A stretch of DNA of 9,648 nt from NCBI GenBank assembly GCA_021795535.1, contig JAJYPG010000023.1, positions 1-9,648 of the forward strand, read 5' to 3'. Of the stretch, positions 1 through 5,977 are shown in pieces. The first letter of the stretch is position 1. Every line of letters begins with the position of its first letter. The translations under genes and the position numbers were made by a program. The DNA is from Planctomycetota bacterium (lineage in GTDB: Bacteria; Planctomycetota; Phycisphaerae; WQYP01). The notes under the pieces are model-generated. The model saw nothing but the letters and a program-made list of their open reading frames with translations. It made no database searches and was not told the origin of the DNA.

Positions 1-240
1 GAGCAAGTGCTGGTTTGTGCGGAGGGAGATGGTATTTTGTTCATCGGCGAAGAACCGCATACATTACTCGCGGGCAGCACCATGGTTATCCCAGCCGGCA
101 TCGCCCACTGCTTTTACAACACAGGAAACGGTCGGATGCGTTTGCTCTCCTTTTTCCCAGCCGCCAATCCGGAATGTCATTGGGTTGCCAGCTTGCGGCG
201 AGTGACAGATCCATCTGCCGCCTTCTGTGCCATGGCCTGA
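1..240 (+). CDS. Cupin-domain protein, C-terminal part (5' truncated by window edge)
   Basis: An open frame enters at base 1 and stops at TGA 238-240, giving 79 residues without a natural start. The GTG at base 7 is an internal valine codon, not a convincing start. The sequence fits the second half of a small beta-barrel cupin: a glycine-rich turn (EGDGILFIGEE), then a strand pair ending in GSTMVIPAGIAHCFYN, which resembles cupin motif 2 (PxGxxH) with a metal-binding-type histidine, followed by the closing strand RMRLLSFFP. The first motif with its histidines would lie upstream of the window. Cupin_2 proteins include mannose-6-phosphate isomerase-like enzymes, small dioxygenases and sugar-binding domains of regulators, and this fragment cannot decide among them. 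No linked gene explains its role. Confidence 0.8.
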   Translation, partial: EQVLVCAEGDGILFIGEEPHTLLAGSTMVIPAGIAHCFYNTGNGRMRLLSFFPAANPECHWVASLRRVTDPSAAFCAMA

Positions 241-247
241 CGACTGA

Positions 248-373
248 ATGAATACAATTATGCATACAAAAACCAAACATATTCAACAACAGATGGAGGA
301 AGTGAGAGATGGTGGCCAAAAAACGTCATTGCAAAAGCGGTGTATTGCCGCGAAATATGGTCTGTATGGCTGA
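248..373 (+). CDS. Possible 41-residue small ORF after the cupin gene
   Basis: ATG at 248 lies 7 nt after the cupin stop and the frame runs to TGA 371-373. The product is polar and basic (KTKHIQQQ near the N-terminus, ending AAKYGLYG) and has no recognised domain. There is no Shine-Dalgarno sequence before the start, so it would depend on coupling to the upstream gene. It overlaps, in another frame, the 309-509 candidate, so at most one is likely real. This is a weak call. Confidence 0.12.
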   Translation: MNTIMHTKTKHIQQQMEEVRDGGQKTSLQKRCIAAKYGLYG

Positions 374-509
374 CTTTTTTCCCGGAGGAACGTTGCCGCT
401 GACCGGGGAACATTCAGACTTCACCGGAAGCACCGCGCAGGCCGTTCCGCCCGCTTTACACAACCCGCCTGCACAAATAAAGCGTAGACGCACACAGCAT
501 ATTCCTTGA
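309..509 (+). CDS. Possible small hypothetical protein, 66 residues
   Basis: The main support is a good ribosome binding site: GGAGGAAG at 295-302, six bases before ATG 309. The product begins with a basic stretch (MVAKKRHCK), is proline-rich in its second half and ends with a basic KRRRTQ cluster. No signal peptide, membrane segment or known domain is visible, and composition does not look strongly protein-like. It lies 68 nt after the cupin gene on the same strand. The ribosome binding site could be coincidental in this purine-rich stretch. Confidence 0.25.
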   Translation: MVAKKRHCKSGVLPRNMVCMADFFPGGTLPLTGEHSDFTGSTAQAVPPALHNPPAQIKRRRTQHIP

Positions 510-664
510 GATCAACGGCTCAACTTTCTCCCAACCGCTCTCTCGGTGAAGCTGCGGAGTTATTCGTTGTGTTACCACCACGACGCTGTTTATTGCGGAT
601 CAGCTGCGCTCCGGCGTCGCATCCCATTTCATCCGAAGTCCGGACGAATGTTGTGGGGTGTGTT
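510..664. other. Spacer between the plus-strand small ORF and the 3' end of ilvC
   Basis: No gene, repeat or convincing terminator was seen on either strand. In particular, no GC-rich hairpin followed by a T-run is visible for ilvC reading leftward. The plus-strand frame that stays open from here into ilvC is the antisense shadow of ilvC. Confidence 0.5.
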
Positions 665-1687
665 TTAAATAATTTCCTTGGCGTTGATCCACTTCATCAT
701 TTTACGCAGCTTGCGCCCGGTCACTTCCACCGGGTGGTTTTTGTCCGCATCGTACAGAGCGTTGAATTTCGGCTTGCCGGCGCGATGTTCCGCCATCCAT
801 TCAGCCGCAAATTTTCCGGAGGTAATTTCATCCAGAATTTTCTGCATTTCGGCCTTGGTCTGATCGGTTACGATGCGCGGTCCGCGGGTCAGATCGCCAT
901 ATTCCGCGGTGTTGCTGATGCTGTAGCGCATGTAATTCAAGCCGCCCTGATAAATCAAGTCGACAATCAGTTTGACCTCGTGAACGCATTCAAAATAGGC
1001 CATTTCCGGCGGGTACCCGTTCTTGACCAGGGTTTCAAAGCCCGCCTTGATCATGGCGGAAAGGCCGCCGCAGAGTACCGCCTGTTCACCGAACAGGTCA
1101 GTTTCACATTCATTTTTGAAACTGGTTTCAATAATGCCGGCGCGGGCACCGCCCACGCCATTGCCCCAGGCCAGAGCGGTGGCCATCGCCTTGCCGGACG
1201 CATCCTGATGTACCGCAACCAGACAGGGCACGCCGCCACCCTTCACAAATTCGCTGCGGACCAGATGCCCCGGCCCTTTCGGCGCAATCATTACCACATC
1301 CACATTTTTCGGCGGGACGATCTGCTTGAAGTGAATGTTAAAGCCGTGGGTGGCGCCAAAAGTTTTGCCCGCCTTTAGATGCGGGGCGATGTCCTTCTCA
1401 TAAATTTCCGATTGCAATTCATCCGGCAGGGTGAGAATGACAAGGTCGGCGGCTTTCACGGCATCAGCGACGGGCATGGGGTCAAACCCATGTTCAATGG
1501 CCAGTTTGCCATTGGCCGAATCACGCCGATTGGCCACAATTACCTTGATCCCGCTGTCGCGCAGGTTCTGTGCATGGGCATGGCCCTGGGAACCATAACC
1601 CAGTACCCCCACCGTTTTACCCGCCAGCCCGGAAAGTGGGGCATCTTTTTCATAAGAAACTTTGAGTGTTGATTCACCAGCCGCCAT
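665..1687 (-). CDS. ilvC: Ketol-acid reductoisomerase (NADP+), class I
   Basis: Catalyses the Mg2+- and NADPH-dependent isomeroreduction of acetolactate or acetohydroxybutyrate to dihydroxy acids, the second common step of valine, leucine and isoleucine synthesis, in the cytoplasm. The 340-residue length fits the short class I form. The Rossmann dinucleotide motif GYGSQGHAHA is at residues 30-39, the substrate-pocket stretch HGFNIHF at 114-120 and APKGPGH at 135-141. The metal-ligand motif ETDLFGEQ is at 195-202, the second acidic motif FECVHE at 232-237 and SISNTAEYGD at 256-265. The start is set at ATG 1685-1687 because GAAGGA lies about 8 nt upstream and class I proteins begin near here; an 18-residue upstream extension is open but has no support. 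The gene is divergent from the cysC operon, and no other ilv or leu gene is in the window. Confidence 0.97.
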   Translation of the reverse strand: MAAGESTLKVSYEKDAPLSGLAGKTVGVLGYGSQGHAHAQNLRDSGIKVIVANRRDSANGKLAIEHGFDPMPVADAVKAADLVILTLPDELQSEIYEKDIAPHLKAGKTFGATHGFNIHFKQIVPPKNVDVVMIAPKGPGHLVRSEFVKGGGVPCLVAVHQDASGKAMATALAWGNGVGGARAGIIETSFKNECETDLFGEQAVLCGGLSAMIKAGFETLVKNGYPPEMAYFECVHEVKLIVDLIYQGGLNYMRYSISNTAEYGDLTRGPRIVTDQTKAEMQKILDEITSGKFAAEWMAEHRAGKPKFNALYDADKNHPVEVTGRKLRKMMKWINAKEII

Positions 1688-1711
1688 AGAGATTTTCCTT
1701 CTAATTATAAC

Positions 1712-1726
1712 GTCGGCCATGCCGAC
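1712..1726. promoter_or_regulatory. Inverted repeat upstream of ilvC, possible operator
   Basis: GTCGGC-CAT-GCCGAC is a perfect 6-bp inverted repeat with a 3-nt centre, ending 24 nt upstream of the ilvC start. On the minus strand it is followed by TATAAT (1709-1704), an exact -10 hexamer match. That hexamer would place the transcription start inside the ilvC ribosome binding site, so it may be coincidental. No good -35 match lies at normal spacing. The repeat sits where a repressor or activator could bind; the regulator is unknown. Confidence 0.35.
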
Positions 1727-1998
1727 AAATTCACAAGCCAATTACGATACAAGGCCACGCGCAAGCGGTCAAATAAAACAAAAGAGAGATAACGAACGGG
1801 TTTGCCCATTTTTCTGGCGACGGTCAAAATACGCACATCGCGGACTAATCTCGACGCCGAAACAATGCCGAGAACGACGAAAGGCGACGGAGGAGAGCGG
1901 CGTTCCAAGATATCTGCCTGCTGGCATTTTATGCGATTCTGACGTTCCCGATAAAACGGGCACCCCTGCTTTTTTTGGGGGACAATTCAGGGAGTTGT
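1727..1998. other. Divergent intergenic region between ilvC and cysC, outer part
   Basis: No supportable gene was found. Several short frames are open on both strands, but none has a ribosome binding site or protein-like composition. Two weak hairpins occur at about 1948-1980, CCCG-ataaaa-CGGG and CCCC-tgcttttttt-GGGG, and neither has a typical terminator layout. Promoters for both divergent units should lie within 1688-2107. Confidence 0.5.
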
Positions 1999-2021
1999 TT
2001 TAGCAAGTCCGCAATGCTAAA
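1999..2021. repeat. Perfect inverted repeat upstream of the cysC operon, operator candidate
   Basis: TTTAGCA (1999-2005) and TGCTAAA (2015-2021) are perfect 7-bp inverted arms separated by 9 nt. The centre-to-centre spacing is suited to a dimeric DNA-binding protein, and as RNA it could form a small stem-loop. It lies about 90 nt upstream of the cysC start, in the region where the operon promoter is expected. A TATAGT sequence (2052-2057, five of six -10 matches) follows, but without a recognisable -35. The regulator is unknown. Confidence 0.4.
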
Positions 2022-2087
2022 GTAATAAAGGCAGATAAAACTGGTAGGTTTTATAGTTAATTATGGGTTGAGTTTCTGGTTTAGATG

Positions 2088-2100
2088 CGCTAACGTAGCG
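2088..2100 (+). promoter_or_regulatory. Small stem-loop just before the cysC start
   Basis: CGCTA-ACG-TAGCG forms a 5-bp stem with a 3-nt loop ending 7 nt before ATG 2108. It occupies the place where a Shine-Dalgarno sequence would be, and none is visible there. It could affect ribosome access or be an operator half of the divergent region. It is short enough to be chance. Confidence 0.25.
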
Positions 2101-2107
2101 AATTGTT

Positions 2108-2749
2108 ATGACAATGAAAGCAACCAAGGCAACCAATATTCTCTGGCACGTCGGCAAAGTGACGCCTGAAGAACGGTCTGGCGTGACTGGATCGCGTGGC
2201 TGTGTCATCTGGCTGACCGGCCTTTCAGGTTGTGGTAAATCCACCATTGCGATGCAACTGGAACAGCAGCTTATTTTGCAAAAACATGCCGCTTATGTGC
2301 TGGATGGCGATAACCTGCGGCATGGCCTGAATGGCGATCTGGGCTTTACCGCCTCTGACCGAACGGAAAACATTCGCCGCGCTGGAGAAGTGGCCAAACT
2401 TTTTGCCGATGCCGGACTGATTGTGATTTGCAGTTTTATCAGTCCCTTCGCTGCGGACCGCGCTGCGGTCCGGGCCAAACTGCCCGCCGGGCGGTTTGTG
2501 GAGGTGTTTGTTGACGCTCCGCTGGAAGTTTGCGCGCAGCGCGACCCCAAGGGGTTGTATAAAAAAGCGCACGCCGCAAAGGCGCAAGGCCAGCCAATGC
2601 TTATGACCGGGATAGACCAGACCTACGAAATTCCGGAAAGACCGGAAATTCATCTGCATACCGACCGGCGGAGTGTGCGGGAATGCGTTAAAATAATTGA
2701 CCTATATTTACAACAGAATTCACTTTACGCGGCGGAAGCGAGCCAATGA
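2108..2749 (+). CDS. cysC: Adenylyl-sulfate (APS) kinase
   Basis: Phosphorylates adenosine 5'-phosphosulfate (APS) with ATP to give PAPS, the activated sulfate used for reduction or sulfation, in the cytoplasm. The 213 residues match a stand-alone CysC. The N-terminus NILWHVGKVTPEER is the usual lead-in, and the Walker A loop GLSGCGKST is at 38-46. The substrate loop DGDNLRHGLNGDLGF is at 66-80, FISPF with the phosphorylatable serine of the family at 110-114, KGLYKKA at 148-154 and the GIDQTYE segment at 168-174. The start is set at ATG 2108 because the frame is closed by TAG at 2096-2098; ATG 2114 is an alternative. Neither has a Shine-Dalgarno sequence. The stop overlaps the next start as ATGA, so translation is probably coupled. 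No sulfate adenylyltransferase gene (cysD/cysN or sat) is in the window. Confidence 0.96.
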   Translation: MTMKATKATNILWHVGKVTPEERSGVTGSRGCVIWLTGLSGCGKSTIAMQLEQQLILQKHAAYVLDGDNLRHGLNGDLGFTASDRTENIRRAGEVAKLFADAGLIVICSFISPFAADRAAVRAKLPAGRFVEVFVDAPLEVCAQRDPKGLYKKAHAAKAQGQPMLMTGIDQTYEIPERPEIHLHTDRRSVRECVKIIDLYLQQNSLYAAEASQ

Positions 2750-3702
2750 CACACAATACCAATATTCAATGGGTGGATCTTCATACCCATTCCACCGCCA
2801 GCGATGGCGGTCTGACACCCACACGACTTGTCGCCAGCGCGAAAAATGCCGGCCTGGTCGGTCTGGCTCTTACCGATCACGACACCGGCAATGGTCTTTT
2901 GGAAGCCGCGGAGGCGGCTAAACAGGCAGGCATTGCCTTTGTGCCCGGCATTGAAATTTCCGCGGAATTTCCGCATCCCGGAACCATGCACCTGCTGGGG
3001 TATTATATTGATCCGGTTTCGCCCGCCCTTAAACGCATGAGCACGCTTCTGCTGGAGGGACGCGATGCACGCAACCCGCGAATTATTCAGCGGCTTAATG
3101 AACTGGGCTGCGCCATCACCATGGAACAGGTTCAGTCCATTGCCCGACGCGGGGCCACCGATGGCCGGGCCGTGGTAATTGGCCGCCCGCACATTGCCCA
3201 GGCGCTTGCCGAGGCGGGCTGCGTGGCCAGTGTGAAACAGGCCTTTGATTCATATCTGGGCACCACAGGTCAGGCCTATTTTGACAAGGAACGCCTGACG
3301 CGAAAACAGGCCATTGACTGCATTCATGATGCGGGCGGTCTGGCCGTGCTGGCACATCCGGTGCAGTTGCGCACCAGTGGCCCGGCGGAACTGGAAAATG
3401 TGGTCAGCAACCTGGTGGAAGTCGGTCTGGATGGCATCGAAGTGTGGCATAGCGATCATCGTCCCGTGGATTCGGAATTTTTCCTCGGCTTGGCCAAACG
3501 TTACCATCTGGTTCCGACCGGCGGATCAGATTTTCACGGGGCCGGCAAGCCCGATGTTAACCTGGGCCTGGGCCGTGGTAATGTGCGTGTGCCGGTGGCC
3601 GTGCTGGAAGAAATGGAGGCGGCGTGGCGGCGCAAGGTGCGGGAGACCGCAACCGCCCGTGTCACCGCGGGCCAAGAGCCGGGCGGATTGGAGAAGGCCT
3701 GA
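2746..3702 (+). CDS. PHP-domain phosphoesterase, probable 3',5'-nucleoside bisphosphate (pAp) phosphatase
   Basis: A 318-residue PHP-family metal-dependent phosphoesterase of the TrpH/YciV type. Metal-binding motifs appear in order: DLHTHSTASDG at 11-21, LTDHDT at 42-47, GIEIS at 68-72, GRPHIA at 146-151, LAHP at 202-205, WHSDH at 234-238 and GSDFHG at 260-265. All expected His and Asp positions appear intact. Members of this group hydrolyse the 3'-phosphate of nucleoside 3',5'-bisphosphates such as pAp, and some also degrade short RNA 5' to 3'. The gene lies between cysC (4-bp overlap) and cysH (1-nt gap). pAp is the by-product of PAPS reduction and is inhibitory, so the inferred role is removing pAp within the pathway. 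RNA processing or another phosphoesterase role cannot be excluded from sequence alone. Confidence 0.93.
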   Translation: MTHNTNIQWVDLHTHSTASDGGLTPTRLVASAKNAGLVGLALTDHDTGNGLLEAAEAAKQAGIAFVPGIEISAEFPHPGTMHLLGYYIDPVSPALKRMSTLLLEGRDARNPRIIQRLNELGCAITMEQVQSIARRGATDGRAVVIGRPHIAQALAEAGCVASVKQAFDSYLGTTGQAYFDKERLTRKQAIDCIHDAGGLAVLAHPVQLRTSGPAELENVVSNLVEVGLDGIEVWHSDHRPVDSEFFLGLAKRYHLVPTGGSDFHGAGKPDVNLGLGRGNVRVPVAVLEEMEAAWRRKVRETATARVTAGQEPGGLEKA

Positions 3703-3703
3703 A

Positions 3704-4474
3704 ATGACTGATGTCCGCGGCAAAAGCAACATATTAAATCCGCCCATCTCCGCACCATTACCGCTGGATGCGGATTCAATTAACACGCGGTTTGCCAACG
3801 CCAGCCCCACGGATATTATTGCCTGGTCCGCGGAAACTTTTGGCCGCGGGCTGGTAATGACCAGCAGTTTTGGTGCCGAAAGTCTATGTGCTATTCATCT
3901 GGCCACAAGTATTTTGCCGGATATTCCCATCGTGTTTGTCAACACCGGATACCTCTTTCCCCAGACGCTGGCCTTCATGGAACAGATGCGGCGGCAGTAC
4001 CGCCTGAACGTACTGGAATATCACACACACAACGATCCGGTGGTCTGGCTGACGGTGAACGGTCAAACCGATCCGCGCGTGCGGACCAATGTGGAAGCCT
4101 GCTGTGCGGCCAACAAGAACGAGGTTTTTGACCGTGCCATGCGCGAATTGAAACCCGCCGCCTGGATTCGCGGTGTGCGGGCACATCAATCCGATCATCG
4201 GGCGAAAATGCGGGTGCTGGAATATTCGAGGCGGGTAAACGCCTGGGCTATTTCGCCCCTGCTGGGCTGGAACAACAGACAGATACTTGAATATATGAAG
4301 AATCATCAATTGCCGCACCATCCAATGTGGGAACAGGGGTATGTTTCCATCGGCTGCAACCCCGAAACCTGCACGCGTCCCGTCGGAACAGGTGATGACG
4401 CGCGCAGTGGCCGCTGGTCCGGAATGGATAAAAAAGAATGCGGCATACACCTGGATCAGGGCGCGGGAATATAA
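3704..4474 (+). CDS. cysH: Phosphoadenylyl-/adenylyl-sulfate reductase, iron-sulfur type with unusual cysteine spacing
   Basis: Thioredoxin- or glutaredoxin-dependent reductase converting PAPS or APS to sulfite. It is a 256-residue PP-loop enzyme with the nucleotide loop SSFGAES at 54-60, FVNTGYLFPQT at 78-88, a Cys-Cys pair at 133-134 and the catalytic-tail motif KKECGIH with C246. Cys-Cys plus a later cysteine pair is the 4Fe-4S signature of assimilatory APS reductases and Bacillus-type CysH; E. coli-type PAPS reductases lack these cysteines. The later pair here is C218-NPET-C223, two residues longer than the usual CxxC. The start is ATG 3704 because GGAGAAGG lies at 3690-3697 and the PHP gene ends at 3702; the frame is open further upstream only as a shadow. 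The context (CysC plus a pAp phosphatase) favours PAPS as substrate, while the cysteines favour APS-type chemistry, so specificity is unresolved. Confidence 0.95.
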   Translation: MTDVRGKSNILNPPISAPLPLDADSINTRFANASPTDIIAWSAETFGRGLVMTSSFGAESLCAIHLATSILPDIPIVFVNTGYLFPQTLAFMEQMRRQYRLNVLEYHTHNDPVVWLTVNGQTDPRVRTNVEACCAANKNEVFDRAMRELKPAAWIRGVRAHQSDHRAKMRVLEYSRRVNAWAISPLLGWNNRQILEYMKNHQLPHHPMWEQGYVSIGCNPETCTRPVGTGDDARSGRWSGMDKKECGIHLDQGAGI

Positions 4475-4893
4475 AACCGGATGGCCGACGGCGGAGCCGA
4501 GAGCAGGAGAGAGTTGAACAGGTGATCAGTAGATCTCAAGGAAGAAGGAAAGGACTGTTTTGGGAAAGTAGTGAAAAAAGTGTGAGCAAAGTGCTTAAAA
4601 TGTAGAAGATGGCCAAGATTTGCGATTTTATACGCATTGGATTTTCATTGTTTTCTGTTGGCGCGCAGTTCGGACCGGGGGTTTAACGAATAGTGCCTTA
4701 GCGGCGTAGAGTATTTACTTGTCAACTGCCGGCGCTGCGCGGCGCTGCGCGGCGCTGATTTTGGTGCGGGCGCAGTGGTTCTGGTTGGCGCGAATCTGGC
4801 ATTCGCCTTGTTCAGATTAGCGAAAGCGGCACGACAATTTTCACACGGACAGGAGGAGTTCGCGGAGCACTGCGACAGGGTCGTGCGGTTGTG
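4475..4893. other. Gene-poor spacer after the cys operon
   Basis: No supportable gene was found here. The first 150 nt are purine-rich and contain no intrinsic terminator; a CGGC-GGA-GCCG hairpin near 4490-4510 lacks a T-run. A GC-rich 10-bp tandem repeat lies at 4731-4757. Frames open on both strands from about 4645 onward have no ribosome binding site and low-complexity translations. The plus frame running into the 5015 gene appears to be untranslated upstream sequence, because a promoter lies at 4894-4922. Confidence 0.5.
4731..4757. repeat. 10-bp tandem repeat, 2.7 copies
   Basis: GGCGCTGCGC occurs twice in perfect tandem (4731-4740, 4741-4750), followed by a partial third copy GGCGCTG (4751-4757). 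The unit is GC-rich and partly self-complementary, so it could fold or be prone to slippage. It lies in the spacer between the cys operon and the restriction-like gene. Confidence 0.85.
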
Positions 4894-4922
4894 TCGACAG
4901 AATAAGTCTTTGAACATAAAAT
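4894..4922 (+). promoter_or_regulatory. Sigma-70-like promoter for the restriction-enzyme-like gene
   Basis: TCGACA (4894-4899, five of six matches to TTGACA) and TAAAAT (4917-4922, five of six matches to TATAAT) are separated by exactly 17 nt. Transcription would begin near 4929, leaving a leader of about 85 nt before ATG 5015. This supports the shorter gene start at 5015 and suggests that the gene is expressed independently of the cys operon. Confidence 0.6.
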
Positions 4923-5002
4923 ATCTGGTGAAAATGGCTAAAACGGCCGCGACGCGGAGGCGAAACAGATGCGTGCCCGTTTTGATCCACTTACAACAGC
5001 CT

Positions 5003-5009
5003 AAGGAGG
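5003..5009 (+). promoter_or_regulatory. Strong ribosome binding site deciding the start at 5015
   Basis: AAGGAGG is a full Shine-Dalgarno match ending 5 nt before ATG 5015. It is the strongest ribosome binding site in the window and rules out the 80-codon upstream extension of the same frame as the likely start. Confidence 0.85.
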
Positions 5010-5014
5010 TCTCA

Positions 5015-5977
5015 ATGGACGAGACAAAGACCGGCGAATCACAGGGCGGCGCGGCCGAACAGATCGTCGCCGAGTATTTGGAGGCCGTAAGAGCGACCCA
5101 CGACACCGGCGCAGCCGTGCCCGAAACATCTTATTACCCCGCGTTATCCAATCTATTCAATGCCGTCGGCAAGACCCTGAAGCCTAAAGTCCGTTGCATC
5201 ATTAATATCAACAATCAGGGGGCAGGACTGCCCGACGGCGGATTGTTCACCGCCGACCAATTTCAACGGCAAGCCGACAGTGTGCCGCAACCCGGCCAAT
5301 TGCCCGCAAGAGGAGCGATTGAGGCCAAGGGCACGAAACCCGATATCGGCGACATCGTAGGTACAGTTCAGGTCAAAACTTACCTGGTCAAATATGGAAT
5401 CGTCATCGTATGCAATATGCGGGAATTTGTTATCGTCGAGCGCGGCCCAAACGGCCTACCAATTGAGCGCGAATCATTTAAGCTGGCCGAAAGCGAGCGG
5501 GATTTCTGGCACAACAAGGCGGCCCGTCCTCGCAGCACCGCAAAATCGAATGGAGGCCCATTTATCGAGTTCATCAAGCGAGCCTGCTTGCACGCCGCTC
5601 CCCTAACCGAGCGGCAATTCAGCGCCGAGGAACTCGCGGCGATTACCGCTGATGCCACCACACGAGGGCTGACCGCCGGGGACCTCGCAAGACTTCTGGG
5701 CGGCCTAACCTGTGATGTACACCTGAACAATAGGGCCTATTGGCGCAATGTTCCCCCAACTGTTTGGGAATATTATATCGGCGGATACCAGGTTATCAAA
5801 AAATGGTTGAGCTACCGCGAGCATGGAGTTCTTGGCAGAGACCTTAGGCCAGAGGAAGCTCGCGAAGTGATGAATATGGCCCGACGGATATCGGCCATAA
5901 TATTATTGCAGCCGAAGCTTGATGAGAACTATCGCAGTGTCGTGGCTGCCACTTTCAACTGGACTGCCGCGTTTTGA
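5015..5977 (+). CDS. Truncated/fused Type ISP-like restriction enzyme: N-terminal nuclease plus C-terminal specificity end
   Basis: A 320-residue protein. Residues 36-195 resemble the N-terminal region of very large restriction-modification proteins: ETSYYPALSNLFNAVGKTLK, then GLPDGGLF with D74, then AIEAKG with E103 and K105. This reads as a PD-(D/E)XK nuclease core with 28 residues between D74 and E103. The stretch up to FIEFIKRACLHAAPL continues that module. From about 228, TCDVHLNNRAYWRNVPPTVW, then GGYQVIKKWLSYREH, MARRISAIILLQP and LDENYRSV match the extreme C-terminus of Type ISP-like enzymes (specificity-domain end). The methyltransferase core, several hundred residues with an NPPY-type motif, is missing; the junction is about 196-227. 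The frame is intact and has its own promoter and ribosome binding site. No methyltransferase gene is adjacent. It may be an in-frame deletion remnant or a retained DNA-binding nuclease. Family assignment is from recalled sequence patterns. Confidence 0.8.
   Translation: MDETKTGESQGGAAEQIVAEYLEAVRATHDTGAAVPETSYYPALSNLFNAVGKTLKPKVRCIININNQGAGLPDGGLFTADQFQRQADSVPQPGQLPARGAIEAKGTKPDIGDIVGTVQVKTYLVKYGIVIVCNMREFVIVERGPNGLPIERESFKLAESERDFWHNKAARPRSTAKSNGGPFIEFIKRACLHAAPLTERQFSAEELAAITADATTRGLTAGDLARLLGGLTCDVHLNNRAYWRNVPPTVWEYYIGGYQVIKKWLSYREHGVLGRDLRPEEAREVMNMARRISAIILLQPKLDENYRSVVAATFNWTAAF

Noticed and set aside
480..493. GCGT-AG-ACGC hairpin with an A/T run as an ilvC terminator
   Set aside because: The loop of 2 nt leaves only 3 usable base pairs, and it lies more than 170 nt beyond the ilvC stop.
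506..1378. 290-residue plus-strand open frame across ilvC
   Set aside because: It is antisense to ilvC, which has full family motifs; the translation has no protein-like features.
2017..2247. Minus-strand open frame beginning MVDLPQPERPVSQ
   Set aside because: It is antisense to the start of cysC, a typical shadow translation opposite the P-loop region of APS kinases.
4775..5014. 80-codon N-terminal extension of the restriction-like protein
   Set aside because: The promoter at 4894-4922 lies inside it and AAGGAGG before ATG 5015 marks the start; the extension has no similarity to the family.
4645..5106. 153-residue minus-strand open frame with clustered cysteines (CPCENC)
   Set aside because: It overlaps the promoter, ribosome binding site and start of the plus-strand restriction-like gene, contains the tandem repeat, and has low-complexity composition and no ribosome binding site.
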